Of a DNA stretch of 15,686 bases, positions 1-6,086 are shown in pieces. The DNA comes from Candidatus Faecalibacterium faecipullorum (lineage in GTDB: Bacteria > Bacillota > Clostridia > Oscillospirales > Ruminococcaceae). The position numbers were made by a program, and so were the translations under genes. Where the stretch lies: assembly GCA_019118985.1 (NCBI GenBank), contig DWXX01000147.1, positions 1-15,686 on the forward strand, given 5' to 3'. How positions within the stretch are numbered: the stretch's first letter is position 1; every line of letters starts with the position of its first letter. Below the pieces are notes generated by a model. That model searched no databases, was not told where the DNA came from, and saw nothing but the letters and a program-made list of their open reading frames with translations.

Positions 1-415
1 GGAAGATGGCCCCGTCGTTTTCCAGCGCGTTGCGCAGCTGGACCGCGTTGGTCAGGTTGCCGTTGTGGCACAGGGCCATGGTGCCCCGGCCGTGCCGGAC
101 GATCATGGGCTGGGCGTTGGCCCGCACCCGGGTGCCGGCGGTGGCGTACCGCACATGGCCGGTGGCCATCCGGGCCTCGGGCCGGCGGATGGAATCCATC
201 ACCTGCGGGGTAAAGACCTCGTTCACAAGGCCGAGGTCCCGGTGGCCGGTGATCACCCCGTCGTCGTTGATGGCCATGCCGCAGCTCTCCTGGCCGCGGT
301 GCTGCAGAGCGTACAGGGCCGAGTAGACGGCCAGGGCCACATCCTCGGTGCCGGCCTTGTCGTAGATACCGAAAACGCCGCACTCTTCGTGGAGCGGGTA
401 GGCAAAATCAGACAT
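1..415 (-). CDS. purF: Amidophosphoribosyltransferase (PurF), N-terminal part, cut by window edge
   Basis: First committed enzyme of purine synthesis: it transfers glutamine amide nitrogen to PRPP to give phosphoribosylamine, in the cytoplasm. Only the first 138 residues are in the window, all from the N-terminal class II glutaminase domain. The nucleophile Cys12 sits in EECGVFGIY; the 11 residues before it would be a propeptide removed autocatalytically, as in Bacillus PurF. Further glutaminase motifs are LQHRGQES (38-45), GHVRYATAG (86-94) and HNGNLTN (117-123). The start at 415 is set by AAGGAG just upstream. The gene follows purE by 42 bases on the same strand, so the two are almost certainly co-transcribed. 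The phosphoribosyltransferase domain lies beyond the left edge. Confidence 0.97.
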   Translation of the reverse strand, partial: MSDFAYPLHEECGVFGIYDKAGTEDVALAVYSALYALQHRGQESCGMAINDDGVITGHRDLGLVNEVFTPQVMDSIRRPEARMATGHVRYATAGTRVRANAQPMIVRHGRGTMALCHNGNLTNAVQLRNALENDGAIF

Positions 416-457
416 GCTAACTCCTTCGTCTCTCCGTATTGATGCTGCCGGCGGCTG

Positions 458-958
458 TTACAGGGCCGCCGCCTCCTGCTGGAGCTTTTCCTCCTTGGCG
501 GCGATGTCGCGGCCCATCTGGGCGCGCTCGGCCTCCAGGCGGGCGGCCAGCCCCTCGTCGGCCAGGGCCAGGATCTCGGCGGCCAGCCAGGCGGCGTTCT
601 TGGCGCCGTTGATCGCGACGGTGGCCACCGGGATGCCGCTGGGCATCTGGACGGTGGCGAGCAGGGCGTCCAGCCCGTCCATGGCGCCGCCCTTCATGGG
701 GATGCCCACCACCGGCAGGGTGGTGTTGGCCGCGAAGGCGCCCGCCAGATGGGCGGCCATGCCGGCGGCGCAGAGGATCACCCCGAAGCCGGCCTCCTTC
801 GCCCCTTTGGCAAAGGCGGCGGCCTCGGCCGGGGTGCGGTGGGCCGACAGGATGTGGGCCTCAAAGGGGATGCCCAGGGCCTTCAGCTGGGCGCAGGCCC
901 CCTTGACCACCGGCCAATCGCTGTCCGAACCCATGATGACGGCAACTTTACGAATCAT
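458..958 (-). CDS. purE: 5-(carboxyamino)imidazole ribonucleotide mutase (class I PurE)
   Basis: Converts N5-CAIR to CAIR in purine synthesis; cytoplasmic, normally an octamer. The protein is 166 residues, the usual PurE length. Recognisable features are the phosphate-binding GSDSDW (10-15), the SAHRTP loop with the catalytic-type His40, and the conserved GIPMKGGAMDGLDALLA segment with NGAKNAA near the C-terminus. Two in-frame ATGs exist, at 964 and 958. AGGAGG lies only 2 bases before the first but 8 bases before the second, so 958 is preferred. PurE of this class needs PurK upstream in the pathway; purK is not in the window. purF follows after 42 bases. A strong terminator hairpin lies just upstream, so expression depends on read-through or an unseen promoter. 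Confidence 0.96.
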   Translation of the reverse strand: MIRKVAVIMGSDSDWPVVKGACAQLKALGIPFEAHILSAHRTPAEAAAFAKGAKEAGFGVILCAAGMAAHLAGAFAANTTLPVVGIPMKGGAMDGLDALLATVQMPSGIPVATVAINGAKNAAWLAAEILALADEGLAARLEAERAQMGRDIAAKEEKLQQEAAAL

Positions 959-984
959 TCTCATTTCCTCCTCTAGCAGCGTCC

Positions 985-1024
985 AAAAACAAAAAAGGCT
1001 GTGATGCGGCTACACCACGGCCTT
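985..1024 (-). terminator. Rho-independent terminator or attenuator upstream of purE
   Basis: On the minus strand, AAGGC-C-G-TGGTG and CATCA-C-A-GCCTT pair to an 11-bp stem with one C-A mismatch and a 6-base loop. The stem is followed directly by TTTTTTGTTTTT. This is a textbook intrinsic terminator, but it lies about 30 bases upstream of the purE ribosome binding site rather than after a recognised gene. It either ends a separate small RNA or attenuates purE-purF transcription. Confidence 0.8.
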
Positions 1025-1177
1025 ACTCTGCGGGCATGACGGTACGACGAAACACGGCGGGGGCACTGGGCAGCCGCCGGCTGTAGGCATTGCGGCCGGA
1101 CCAGGGCGCAGCCGCCCGTTCCAGCCCATCCAAACGCTTTCCGTCAAAGTCCATTTCCTGTCCTCAAGCTGTTTTCC
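985..1177 (-). ncRNA. Candidate small RNA, possibly 6S RNA (ssrS), upstream of purE
   Basis: A stretch of about 190 bases holds no convincing gene, starts a few bases after a TATATA box (1182-1187, minus strand) and ends at the strong terminator. It can fold into an interrupted rod. TGACGG near the 5' side matches CCGTCA near the 3' side; GGGCGGCTG pairs with CGGCTGCCC (two G-U pairs); CCGGC pairs with GCCGG inside that. A 6S RNA is a rod of 180-200 nt with a central bubble, and I recall 6S genes lying next to purine genes in other bacteria (purK in cyanobacteria). Length, shape and position therefore fit. I see no sequence signature that proves it; an attenuated purE leader is the main alternative. 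Ends are approximate. Confidence 0.4.
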
Positions 1178-1181
1178 TTTT

Positions 1182-1187
1182 TATATA
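1182..1187 (-). promoter_or_regulatory. Possible -10 box for the purE-upstream transcript
   Basis: TATATA on the minus strand, followed by an A-rich start region. No good -35 hexamer is seen 16-18 bases upstream. Two inverted repeats occupy that region instead: GGGCGC-TGC-GCGCCC at 1190-1204 and CCGTAC-ACTAG-GTACGG at 1207-1223. These may be operators or RNA hairpins of a longer leader. Confidence 0.35.
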
Positions 1188-1206
1188 GCGGGCGCGCAGC
1201 GCCCAT

Positions 1207-1223
1207 CCGTACCTAGTGTACGG
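1207..1223. repeat. Perfect inverted repeat CCGTAC-N5-GTACGG
   Basis: Six-base perfect arms with a 5-base spacer, upstream of the putative -10 box of the purE leader. Its placement suits an operator or a hairpin in a longer 5' leader. A second inverted repeat, ACACAA-N8-TTGTGT, lies at 1252-1271 between this and the end of the ybaK-like gene and overlaps a TAAAAT sequence on the minus strand. Neither resembles a regulator site I can name. Confidence 0.4.
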
Positions 1224-1318
1224 CAAAAAACGCGCTTTGCATAGAGATTTTACACAAATTCTCCCTTGTGTTTGACCCGTTCCGCGCAGGTGCGGGAAGT
1301 TTTGTGCAATTTCGCCAG

Positions 1319-1810
1319 TTATCCCTCCGCCCGGGTCAGGGGGGCGGTGGAGGCGCGGGCGGCGCGGATCAGCGCAGCCGGCGCGCAGCAGACCTGCAGC
1401 CCGATCCGCCCGGCCGAGACGTAGATCTTCTGCTGGCGCAGCGCGCTCTCGTCAAAGACGGTGACGTACTGCTTTTTCATCCCCACCGGGCTGCAGCCGC
1501 CCCGGATGTAGCCGGTCACCTTGTTGATGTCGGCCACATGGATCATGGCGACGCTCTTTTCCCCCACGCTGCGGGCGGCGGCTTTCAGGTCCAGCTCCGC
1601 CGCCGCCGGGATGACAAAGACGAAGTAGTTCCGGCTCGCCCCCTGGGTCACAAGGGTCTTGAAGACGCAGGCGGGGTCCTCGCCGAGGCTCCTGGCCACC
1701 GTCACCCCGTCCACCGCCACCCCCTCTTCATGGGGGTACTCATGGGCGGTATAGGGCACCTTCTCCTTTTCCAGCAATCGCATCGCGTTGGTCTTGGCTT
1801 CCTTGGCCAT
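1319..1810 (-). CDS. ybaK: YbaK/EbsC-type Cys-tRNA(Pro)/Cys-tRNA(Cys) deacylase
   Basis: A trans-editing protein of the YbaK/ProX family: it hydrolyses mischarged Cys-tRNA(Pro) made by prolyl-tRNA synthetase, in the cytoplasm. The 163-residue length is typical of stand-alone YbaK. The diagnostic segments are VFKTLV with the catalytic-type Lys51, the TGYIRGGCSPVGMKKQ loop, and a late IYVSAGRIGLQV strand. The open frame extends further upstream, but AGGAGG lies 8 bases before the ATG at 1810, which fixes the start. It is a single-gene unit with its own promoter, divergent from the DAHP synthase gene. No obvious terminator follows; transcripts could run on toward the purE leader. Family members differ in the mischarged tRNA they edit, so exact specificity is inferred. 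Confidence 0.93.
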   Translation of the reverse strand: MAKEAKTNAMRLLEKEKVPYTAHEYPHEEGVAVDGVTVARSLGEDPACVFKTLVTQGASRNYFVFVIPAAAELDLKAAARSVGEKSVAMIHVADINKVTGYIRGGCSPVGMKKQYVTVFDESALRQQKIYVSAGRIGLQVCCAPAALIRAARASTAPLTRAEG

Positions 1811-1835
1811 CCTGCATCCCTCCTCGTATGGCTTT

Positions 1836-1841
1836 ATTGTA
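1836..1841 (-). promoter_or_regulatory. Promoter -10 element of the ybaK-like gene
   Basis: On the minus strand TGC-TACAAT reads as an extended -10 (TGnTACAAT), about 25 bases before the start codon of the deacylase. The -35 region 17 bases further upstream (TGTTCA) is weak, which is common with extended -10 promoters. Confidence 0.55.
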
Positions 1842-1871
1842 GCACAAATCGCCCCGGATGAACACCCCGCC

Positions 1872-1902
1872 GGGCGGGATGGACAAATTTTTTTGCCCGC
1901 CC
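1872..1902. repeat. GC-armed inverted repeat between divergent promoters
   Basis: GGGCGGG (1872-1878) and CCCGCCC (1896-1902) flank an A/T-rich centre holding CAAA-TTTT-TTTG, which can extend the stem after a 5-base bulge. It lies between the divergent ybaK-like and DAHP synthase promoters, immediately upstream of the -35 box of the latter. It could be a regulator site or a cruciform-prone element. It is not placed to terminate any known gene. Confidence 0.35.
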
Positions 1903-1905
1903 CTC

Positions 1906-1934
1906 TTGACTTCAGCGTCATGAAGTGTTATAGT
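1906..1934 (+). promoter_or_regulatory. Promoter of the DAHP synthase gene
   Basis: TTGACT (1906-1911) and TATAGT (1929-1934) are separated by exactly 17 bases, a near-consensus housekeeping sigma promoter. The leader before the start codon would be only about 50 bases, too short for a T-box or peptide-type attenuator. Confidence 0.85.
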
Positions 1935-1945
1935 ACCGACAGCGA

Positions 1946-1959
1946 TTCAGTACACTGAA
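1946..1959. promoter_or_regulatory. Palindrome TTCAGTACACTGAA just downstream of the aroF start site
   Basis: TTCAGT-AC-ACTGAA is an inverted repeat with 6-base perfect arms, 11 bases after the -10 box and so just past the expected transcription start. This is a classical position for a repressor operator of an aromatic-pathway gene. The cognate regulator is not in the window and I do not recognise the site. Confidence 0.4.
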
Positions 1960-1990
1960 CAAACAATGCAGCCAGCAAGGAGATACCGCT

Positions 1991-3004
1991 ATGATCATCA
2001 TCCTCAAACAGGACGCCCCCGACGCCGCCGTGCGGGAATTTTGCCATGAGCTGACCGGCATGGGCTTCGAGATCAACGATTCAAAGGGCCACGACACCCA
2101 CATCCTCGGCCTGATCGGCGACACCAAGGCCATCGCCGAGAGCTGGGTGCTGGCAAACCCGGTGGTCGAGACGGTCCGCCGGGTGTCCGAGCCCTACAAG
2201 AAGGCCAACCGCAAGTTCCACCCCGACGACACGGTGGTAAACGTCGAGGGGGTCAGGATCGGCGGGGGGCACTTTGCGGTCATCGCCGGCCCCTGCAGCA
2301 TCGAGAGCGAAGAGCAGATCACCTACTGCGCCCAGCGGGTCAAAGCCGCGGGGGCCAGCCTGCTGCGGGGGGGCGCCTTCAAGCCACGCACCTCCCCCTA
2401 CTCCTTCCAGGGGATGCGCAGCGAGGGGCTCGACCTGCTCAAACTGGCCCGCCGGGCCACCGGCAGCCCCATCGTCACCGAGATCATGAACACCGAGCAC
2501 CTGCCCCTGTTCGAGAACGTCGACCTGGTCCAGATCGGGGCCCGCAACATGCAGAACTTCGAGCTGCTCAAGGCCGCCGGCCGGCAGAAAAAGCCGGTGC
2601 TGCTCAAGCGGGGCCTGGCCAACACCCTCGAGGAGCTGGTGATGAGCGCCGAGTACATCATGGCCGAGGGCAACGAGAACGTCATCCTCTGCGAGCGGGG
2701 CATCCGCACCTTCGAGACCAGCATGCGCAACACCCTCGACCTGGCCGGGGTGGTGATGCTGCACAAGATGACCCACCTGCCGGTGGTGGTGGACCCCAGC
2801 CACGCCTGCGGACAGGCCTGGATGGTGCCCCAGCTGGCCAAAGCCGCGGTGGCCGCCGGGGCCGACGGGCTGATGATCGAGGTCCACAACGACCCCGCCA
2901 AGGCCAAGTGCGACGGCGCCCAGAGCCTGACCCCCGACCAGTTCGACGAGCTGATGGACTTTATCAAACGGGAAGCGCCCTTCTTCGGCAAAGAACTGAA
3001 CTGA
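1991..3004 (+). CDS. aroF: 3-deoxy-7-phosphoheptulonate (DAHP) synthase, type I-beta
   Basis: Condenses phosphoenolpyruvate and erythrose 4-phosphate to DAHP, the entry step of the shikimate pathway; cytoplasmic, metal-dependent TIM barrel. The 337 residues have the layout of the Thermotoga maritima enzyme: an N-terminal ferredoxin-like regulatory domain (about 1-70) that senses Tyr/Phe in that enzyme, then the KDO8P-synthase-like barrel. Motifs are AGPCSIES (99-106), GGAFKPRTSPYSFQG (127-141), IGARNMQNFELLK (182-194), CERGIRTFE (234-242) and VVVDPSHACGQ (265-275). Cys102, His271, Glu297 and Asp308 correspond to the metal ligands known in T. maritima (Cys102, His272, Glu298, Asp309). AAGGAG precedes the ATG. 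It is monocistronic here, with no other aromatic pathway gene adjacent. The gene name varies (aroF/aroA/aroG-like) between genomes. Confidence 0.96.
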   Translation: MIIILKQDAPDAAVREFCHELTGMGFEINDSKGHDTHILGLIGDTKAIAESWVLANPVVETVRRVSEPYKKANRKFHPDDTVVNVEGVRIGGGHFAVIAGPCSIESEEQITYCAQRVKAAGASLLRGGAFKPRTSPYSFQGMRSEGLDLLKLARRATGSPIVTEIMNTEHLPLFENVDLVQIGARNMQNFELLKAAGRQKKPVLLKRGLANTLEELVMSAEYIMAEGNENVILCERGIRTFETSMRNTLDLAGVVMLHKMTHLPVVVDPSHACGQAWMVPQLAKAAVAAGADGLMIEVHNDPAKAKCDGAQSLTPDQFDELMDFIKREAPFFGKELN

Positions 3005-3075
3005 GCTGAACCGGGCTGAAAAGGCCGGGGGCGGGCGGCTTTCTGCGGGGCGGTGTTTTCTTTCCGGGGCTTTTG

Positions 3076-3084
3076 TGGTATACT
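3076..3084 (+). promoter_or_regulatory. Extended -10 promoter of the DUF3783-apbE pair
   Basis: TGGTATACT matches TGnTATAAT with one mismatch. The -35 region (TTTTCT at 17-base spacing) is poor. The first gene begins about 50 bases downstream. The leader contains a perfect tandem 9-base repeat, TCGGATGAA twice at 3105-3122, ending at the ribosome binding site. Confidence 0.55.
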
Positions 3085-3134
3085 CTGAACGATTTCCCTT
3101 ACCTTCGGATGAATCGGATGAAAGAGGTACCCTC

Positions 3135-3551
3135 ATGAAAGCACACATCGCCCGCAACCAGAACGCCGGGGTCCCCATGGTCCTGGCGTGGAACCTCGCC
3201 CCCGGCGACCGCGGCATCCTGGACGGGATGGCCGACGCCTTCGGGATGAAGGTGCAGGTGGTCAGCCCCGACGACGCCGGCCAGACGGTGGCCCAGCTGC
3301 TGGGCGAGGTGCCGGTGACCGCCGGCCGCACCCTCCGCCTTGCGCCGGGGGCGTACCCGCCGGCCATCCTGCTGGCAAACTTCCGCCCGCGGGACGCCGC
3401 CACCCTGCTCGACCTTCTGAACACCGCCAAGGCGCAGATCCCGCTGCGGGCGGCGGTCACCCCCGCCAACCGCCAGTGGGTCTTCGGCGACCTGCTGGCC
3501 CAGCTGCTGGGCGAAGCGCAGCGGCAGAAAGGCCAGGTGACCGCGCCGTGA
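3135..3551 (+). CDS. DUF3783 domain protein
   Basis: A 138-residue cytoplasmic protein with no signal peptide or membrane segment. I recognise it as a DUF3783-type protein. The N-terminal half starts with VPMVLAWNLAPGDRGIL and contains VQVVSPDDAGQTVAQLLG. The second half holds PAILLANFRPRDAATLLDLL and the diagnostic segment IPLRAAVTPANRQW (about 110-123) near the end. The family has no established biochemical role. The start at 3135 is chosen for AAAGAGG 7 bases upstream; a GTG at 3075 lies inside the promoter and is not credible. Its stop overlaps the apbE start by 4 bases (GTGA), so the two proteins are translationally coupled and probably work together or are needed in proportion. Confidence 0.75.
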   Translation: MKAHIARNQNAGVPMVLAWNLAPGDRGILDGMADAFGMKVQVVSPDDAGQTVAQLLGEVPVTAGRTLRLAPGAYPPAILLANFRPRDAATLLDLLNTAKAQIPLRAAVTPANRQWVFGDLLAQLLGEAQRQKGQVTAP

Positions 3552-4648
3552 CACGCCGCCTTTTCGCCCTTTTGGCCTGCCTGGCCCTCTGCGGCGGGCT
3601 GCTGGCCGGCTGCGCCCCAAAGCCCAAGACCACCGTCAGCGACAGCGCCGAGCGGTTCACCGCCTACTACTTCGACGTCTTTGACACCATGACCCAGGTC
3701 ATCGCCTACTGCGACAGCCAGGCCGAGTTCGACCGGCAGGCGGACGCGCTGCACGACGACCTTGCCGCCTACCACAAGCTGTACGACATCTACAACGACT
3801 ACGAGGGCATCAACAACATCAAGACCATCAACGACAACGCCGGCGTCGCCCCGGTCAAGGTGGACGAGCGGATCATCGATATGCTGGAGCTGGCGGTGGA
3901 GCTGTACGACACCACCGGCGGCAAGCTGAACGTCGCCATGGGCAGCGTCCTGGCTGTCTGGCACGACCACCGCGAGGCCGCCGAGGCCGACCCCTCCGAC
4001 GCGGACAACACCCTGCCCGAGCAAGCCGAGCTGGAGGCGGCCGCCGCCCACTGCGACATCCGCGACCTTGTCATCGACCGCGAGGCCGGCACCGTCTACC
4101 TGGCCGACCCCGAGATGCGCCTGGACGTGGGCAGCGTGGGCAAGGGCTACGCCGTCGAGCAGGTCTGCCGGGCCGCCCAGGAGCGCGGCCTTGTCAGCGC
4201 GTCGGTCAGCGTGGGGGGCAACCTGCGCTCCATCGGCACCAAGCCCCGCGGCCAGAGCTGGGAGAGCGGCATCGTCAGCCCGTGGGACGATTCGCTGTTG
4301 TACGGCAGCGGCTCGTCTTTGCTGGCGGCGGTCAACTCCACCGACCTCGCGGTGGTGACCAGCGGCGACTACCAGCGCTTTTATACGGTGGACGGGGTGC
4401 GCTACCACCACATCATCGACCCCGACACCCTCTGGCCGGCCGATTACTTCACCGCCGTCACCATCCTCTGCCCCGACTCGGGGCTGGCCGACTGCCTGTC
4501 CACCGGCGTGTTCTGCATGCCTCTTGAACAGGGGATGGCCCTGGTCGAGAGCCTGGAGGGCGTCGAGGCCCTCTGGTGCACCAAAGACGGCCAGGTGATC
4601 ACCTCCAGCGGCTTTGCCGACTACCAGATCCTGCTTGAAGGCGACTAA
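3548..4648 (+). CDS. apbE: FAD:protein FMN transferase (ApbE), lipoprotein
   Basis: Transfers FMN from FAD onto a Thr/Ser of target redox proteins such as RnfG/RnfD, NqrB/C or FMN-binding reductases, outside the membrane. The 366-residue product has a lipoprotein signal with lipobox LAGC (Cys22). ApbE motifs are FDVFDTMTQ (42-50), DVGSVGKGYA (193-202), SVGGNLRSIG (221-230), HHIIDP (287-292) and ADCLSTGVF (314-322), whose Asp315 and Thr319 correspond to the metal/FAD site. The start is the GTG at 3548, overlapping the previous stop; it gives a proper n-region (MTRR). Length matches the family. No flavinylation target is encoded in the window. A strong terminator follows within 11 bases. Confidence 0.93.
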   Translation: MTRRLFALLACLALCGGLLAGCAPKPKTTVSDSAERFTAYYFDVFDTMTQVIAYCDSQAEFDRQADALHDDLAAYHKLYDIYNDYEGINNIKTINDNAGVAPVKVDERIIDMLELAVELYDTTGGKLNVAMGSVLAVWHDHREAAEADPSDADNTLPEQAELEAAAAHCDIRDLVIDREAGTVYLADPEMRLDVGSVGKGYAVEQVCRAAQERGLVSASVSVGGNLRSIGTKPRGQSWESGIVSPWDDSLLYGSGSSLLAAVNSTDLAVVTSGDYQRFYTVDGVRYHHIIDPDTLWPADYFTAVTILCPDSGLADCLSTGVFCMPLEQGMALVESLEGVEALWCTKDGQVITSSGFADYQILLEGD

Positions 4649-4658
4649 ACCGCCCCTC

Positions 4659-4691
4659 CCCCGCTTCTCCCGCCGGAGAGGCGGGGTTTTT
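4659..4691 (+). terminator. Rho-independent terminator after apbE
   Basis: CCCCGC-T-TCTCC (4659-4670) pairs with GGAGA-G-GCGGGG (4675-4686) across the 4-base loop CGCC, giving a 12-pair stem including one T-G pair. TTTTT follows. It separates the DUF3783-apbE unit from the next operon. Confidence 0.93.
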
Positions 4692-4722
4692 CGCTCCATC
4701 CCCCGCAGCCGCCATCTCCCTC

Positions 4723-4751
4723 TTGCCCAACCGGCGGGGATGGTGTATACT
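4723..4751 (+). promoter_or_regulatory. Promoter of the glutaredoxin/chaperone/Fe-S/transporter operon
   Basis: TTGCCC (4723-4728) and TATACT (4746-4751) with a 17-base spacer. It is the only convincing promoter before 4795, and the next clear promoter lies at 12509, after seven genes. The leader is about 35 bases with AGGAGG at 4781-4786. Confidence 0.78.
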
Positions 4752-4794
4752 TGTTGAATAAAACGCCAACACCACCCGACAGGAGGTATGATAT

Positions 4795-5064
4795 ATGATG
4801 AAACTGTACGGCGCGCCCATCTGCGCGGACTGCCGCGAGGTCAAGCAGAAGCTGGACGAGCAGAACATCCCCTACGAATACATCGACATCACCGAGAGCA
4901 CCAAAAACCTGCGTGCCTTCCTGGCCATGCGGGACAGCCTGCCGGTCTACGACGCCATCCGGGCCGAAGGGCGGATCGGCATCCCCACCTTTGTGTGGGA
5001 GGACGGCTCGGTCACCCTGGACACCGGCTGGCTGGCCGCCGGCTCGGCCTGCACCGACTGCTGA
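4795..5064 (+). CDS. Glutaredoxin-like thiol protein
   Basis: An 89-residue cytoplasmic thioredoxin-fold protein of the clostridial glutaredoxin-related group. The redox motif is CADC (Cys10-Cys13) after the first strand, and the cis-proline loop is GIPTF (Pro64). The protein ends in CTDC (Cys86-Cys89), so a second CxxC pair is the very C-terminus, which is unusual. It would catalyse thiol-disulfide exchange or reduce a partner; many clostridia lack glutathione, so the electron donor is open. The ATG at 4795 is 8 bases after AGGAGG; the ATG at 4798 is an alternative, and the ATG at 4788 is in another frame. It is the first gene of the operon and is followed after 15 bases by the trigger-factor-like gene. 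Confidence 0.85.
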   Translation: MMKLYGAPICADCREVKQKLDEQNIPYEYIDITESTKNLRAFLAMRDSLPVYDAIRAEGRIGIPTFVWEDGSVTLDTGWLAAGSACTDC

Positions 5065-5079
5065 GAGGGGGCGCGCACC

Positions 5080-6069
5080 ATGGCTGAACAATATCCCAAC
5101 GTCACCCTCGGGCAGTACAAGGGCCTGGCCGTCACCCGGCATGTCCGCCCGGTGCTGGACAACACCATCCAGCAGGAGCTGGCCCACCGCTGCCGGCTGC
5201 ACGCCTGGTACACCCCCACCGACGCGCCCGCCAAGCGCGGGGACAAGGTCACCCTCGACTTTGAGGGCTTCATGGACGGCAAGGCCATCCCCGACAGCCG
5301 GATGGAGAAGGTCACCGTCCTGCTGGGCACCGGCAAACTGATGCCCGCCGCCGAAAAGGCGGTCTACGGCCACAAGGCGGGCGAGACCTTCCAGTTCGAC
5401 TTCACCTACCCCGCCAACTTCCGGGTGGAGGAGCTGTCGGGGCTGACCGCGCAGTTCACCGTCACCCTGCACGCGGTGGCCGAAAAGCACACCCCCGCCC
5501 CCGACGAGGACTTCGCCCGCAAGTGCGGCTACGACTCCCTCGAGGCCATGCACGAGGCCATCCGCCGGGAAAAGCAGGCCATCCACGAGGCCGCCGCCGA
5601 CCGCAAGGCCGGCCAGGAACTGCTGGAAACCGCCGGGGCCAACCTGACCGTCGCCCTGTCCCAGAAGCGGGTGGAGGCCGAGGCGCAGCGGGAGTACCGC
5701 CAGCTGGAGCTGAAGCTGAAAAAGAGCGGCATCCCCCTCGATGCCTACTGCAAGTCCTGCCGCACCACCCCCGAAGAGCTGCAGGCCAGCTACCGCGCCA
5801 TCGCGGAAAAGCGGATCCGCAGCATCCTGGCCGCCAAGGCCATCTCGGAGGCCGAGGGCATCGTCGCCCACAAGGACGAGGTGGAGGCCGAGTACCGCCG
5901 CCTGGCCGCCCAGCACGACACCCCCGAGGCCGAGATCCGCAAGGTGCTGTCCCCCGACGCCCTCGCGGCGGCCATCGTCTCCCGCAAGGTGCAGGCGTAT
6001 CTGCTGGAAAACGCGCAGGTGACCTCGGTCACCGACCCCGCCCCCGCAGCCAAAGCGCCCAAAGCCTGA
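5080..6069 (+). CDS. Trigger-factor-like peptidyl-prolyl isomerase/chaperone without ribosome-binding domain
   Basis: A 329-residue protein with the last two domains of trigger factor: an FKBP-type PPIase domain (about 50-133, from RGDKVTLDFEGFMDGK to LTAQFTVTLHAV) and a helical C-terminal chaperone domain (about 140-315). It begins with VTLGQYKGLAV (8-18), the segment that in full-length trigger factor (about 430 residues) directly follows the ribosome-binding domain. The N-terminal ribosome-docking domain with its GFRxGKxP loop is therefore absent by design, not by truncation. No frame upstream encodes it, since the glutaredoxin gene ends 15 bases before. The tail is Ala/Pro/Lys-rich. It probably folds or holds a specific client away from the ribosome, perhaps an operon partner. 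Its ribosome binding site is only a purine-rich GAGAGGGGG stretch, suggesting coupling to the preceding gene. Confidence 0.85.
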   Translation: MAEQYPNVTLGQYKGLAVTRHVRPVLDNTIQQELAHRCRLHAWYTPTDAPAKRGDKVTLDFEGFMDGKAIPDSRMEKVTVLLGTGKLMPAAEKAVYGHKAGETFQFDFTYPANFRVEELSGLTAQFTVTLHAVAEKHTPAPDEDFARKCGYDSLEAMHEAIRREKQAIHEAAADRKAGQELLETAGANLTVALSQKRVEAEAQREYRQLELKLKKSGIPLDAYCKSCRTTPEELQASYRAIAEKRIRSILAAKAISEAEGIVAHKDEVEAEYRRLAAQHDTPEAEIRKVLSPDALAAAIVSRKVQAYLLENAQVTSVTDPAPAAKAPKA

Positions 6070-6086
6070 AACGAGGTCAGCCGAGC

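Noticed and set aside
1023..1154. 43-codon ORF on the minus strand within the purE leader, with GAGGA before its ATG
   Set aside because: Its stop codon overlaps the terminator stem, which recalls a leader peptide, but the sequence is Arg/Pro/Ala-rich with no run of a regulatory amino acid and it overlaps the paired RNA arms. Chance in GC-rich DNA is likelier, though not excluded.
3010..3064. Possible terminator after the DAHP synthase gene
   Set aside because: AAAGGCCG and CGGCTTT can pair with a bulged G and TTTCT follows, but the stem is short and the sequence is simply G/C-rich; too weak to call.
2081..4699. 872-residue open frame on the minus strand opposite aroF, DUF3783 and apbE
   Set aside because: It is a reverse-strand shadow produced by GC-rich codon bias; it spans three well-supported genes, a terminator and promoters, and its Gly/Val/His-rich translation resembles no protein family.
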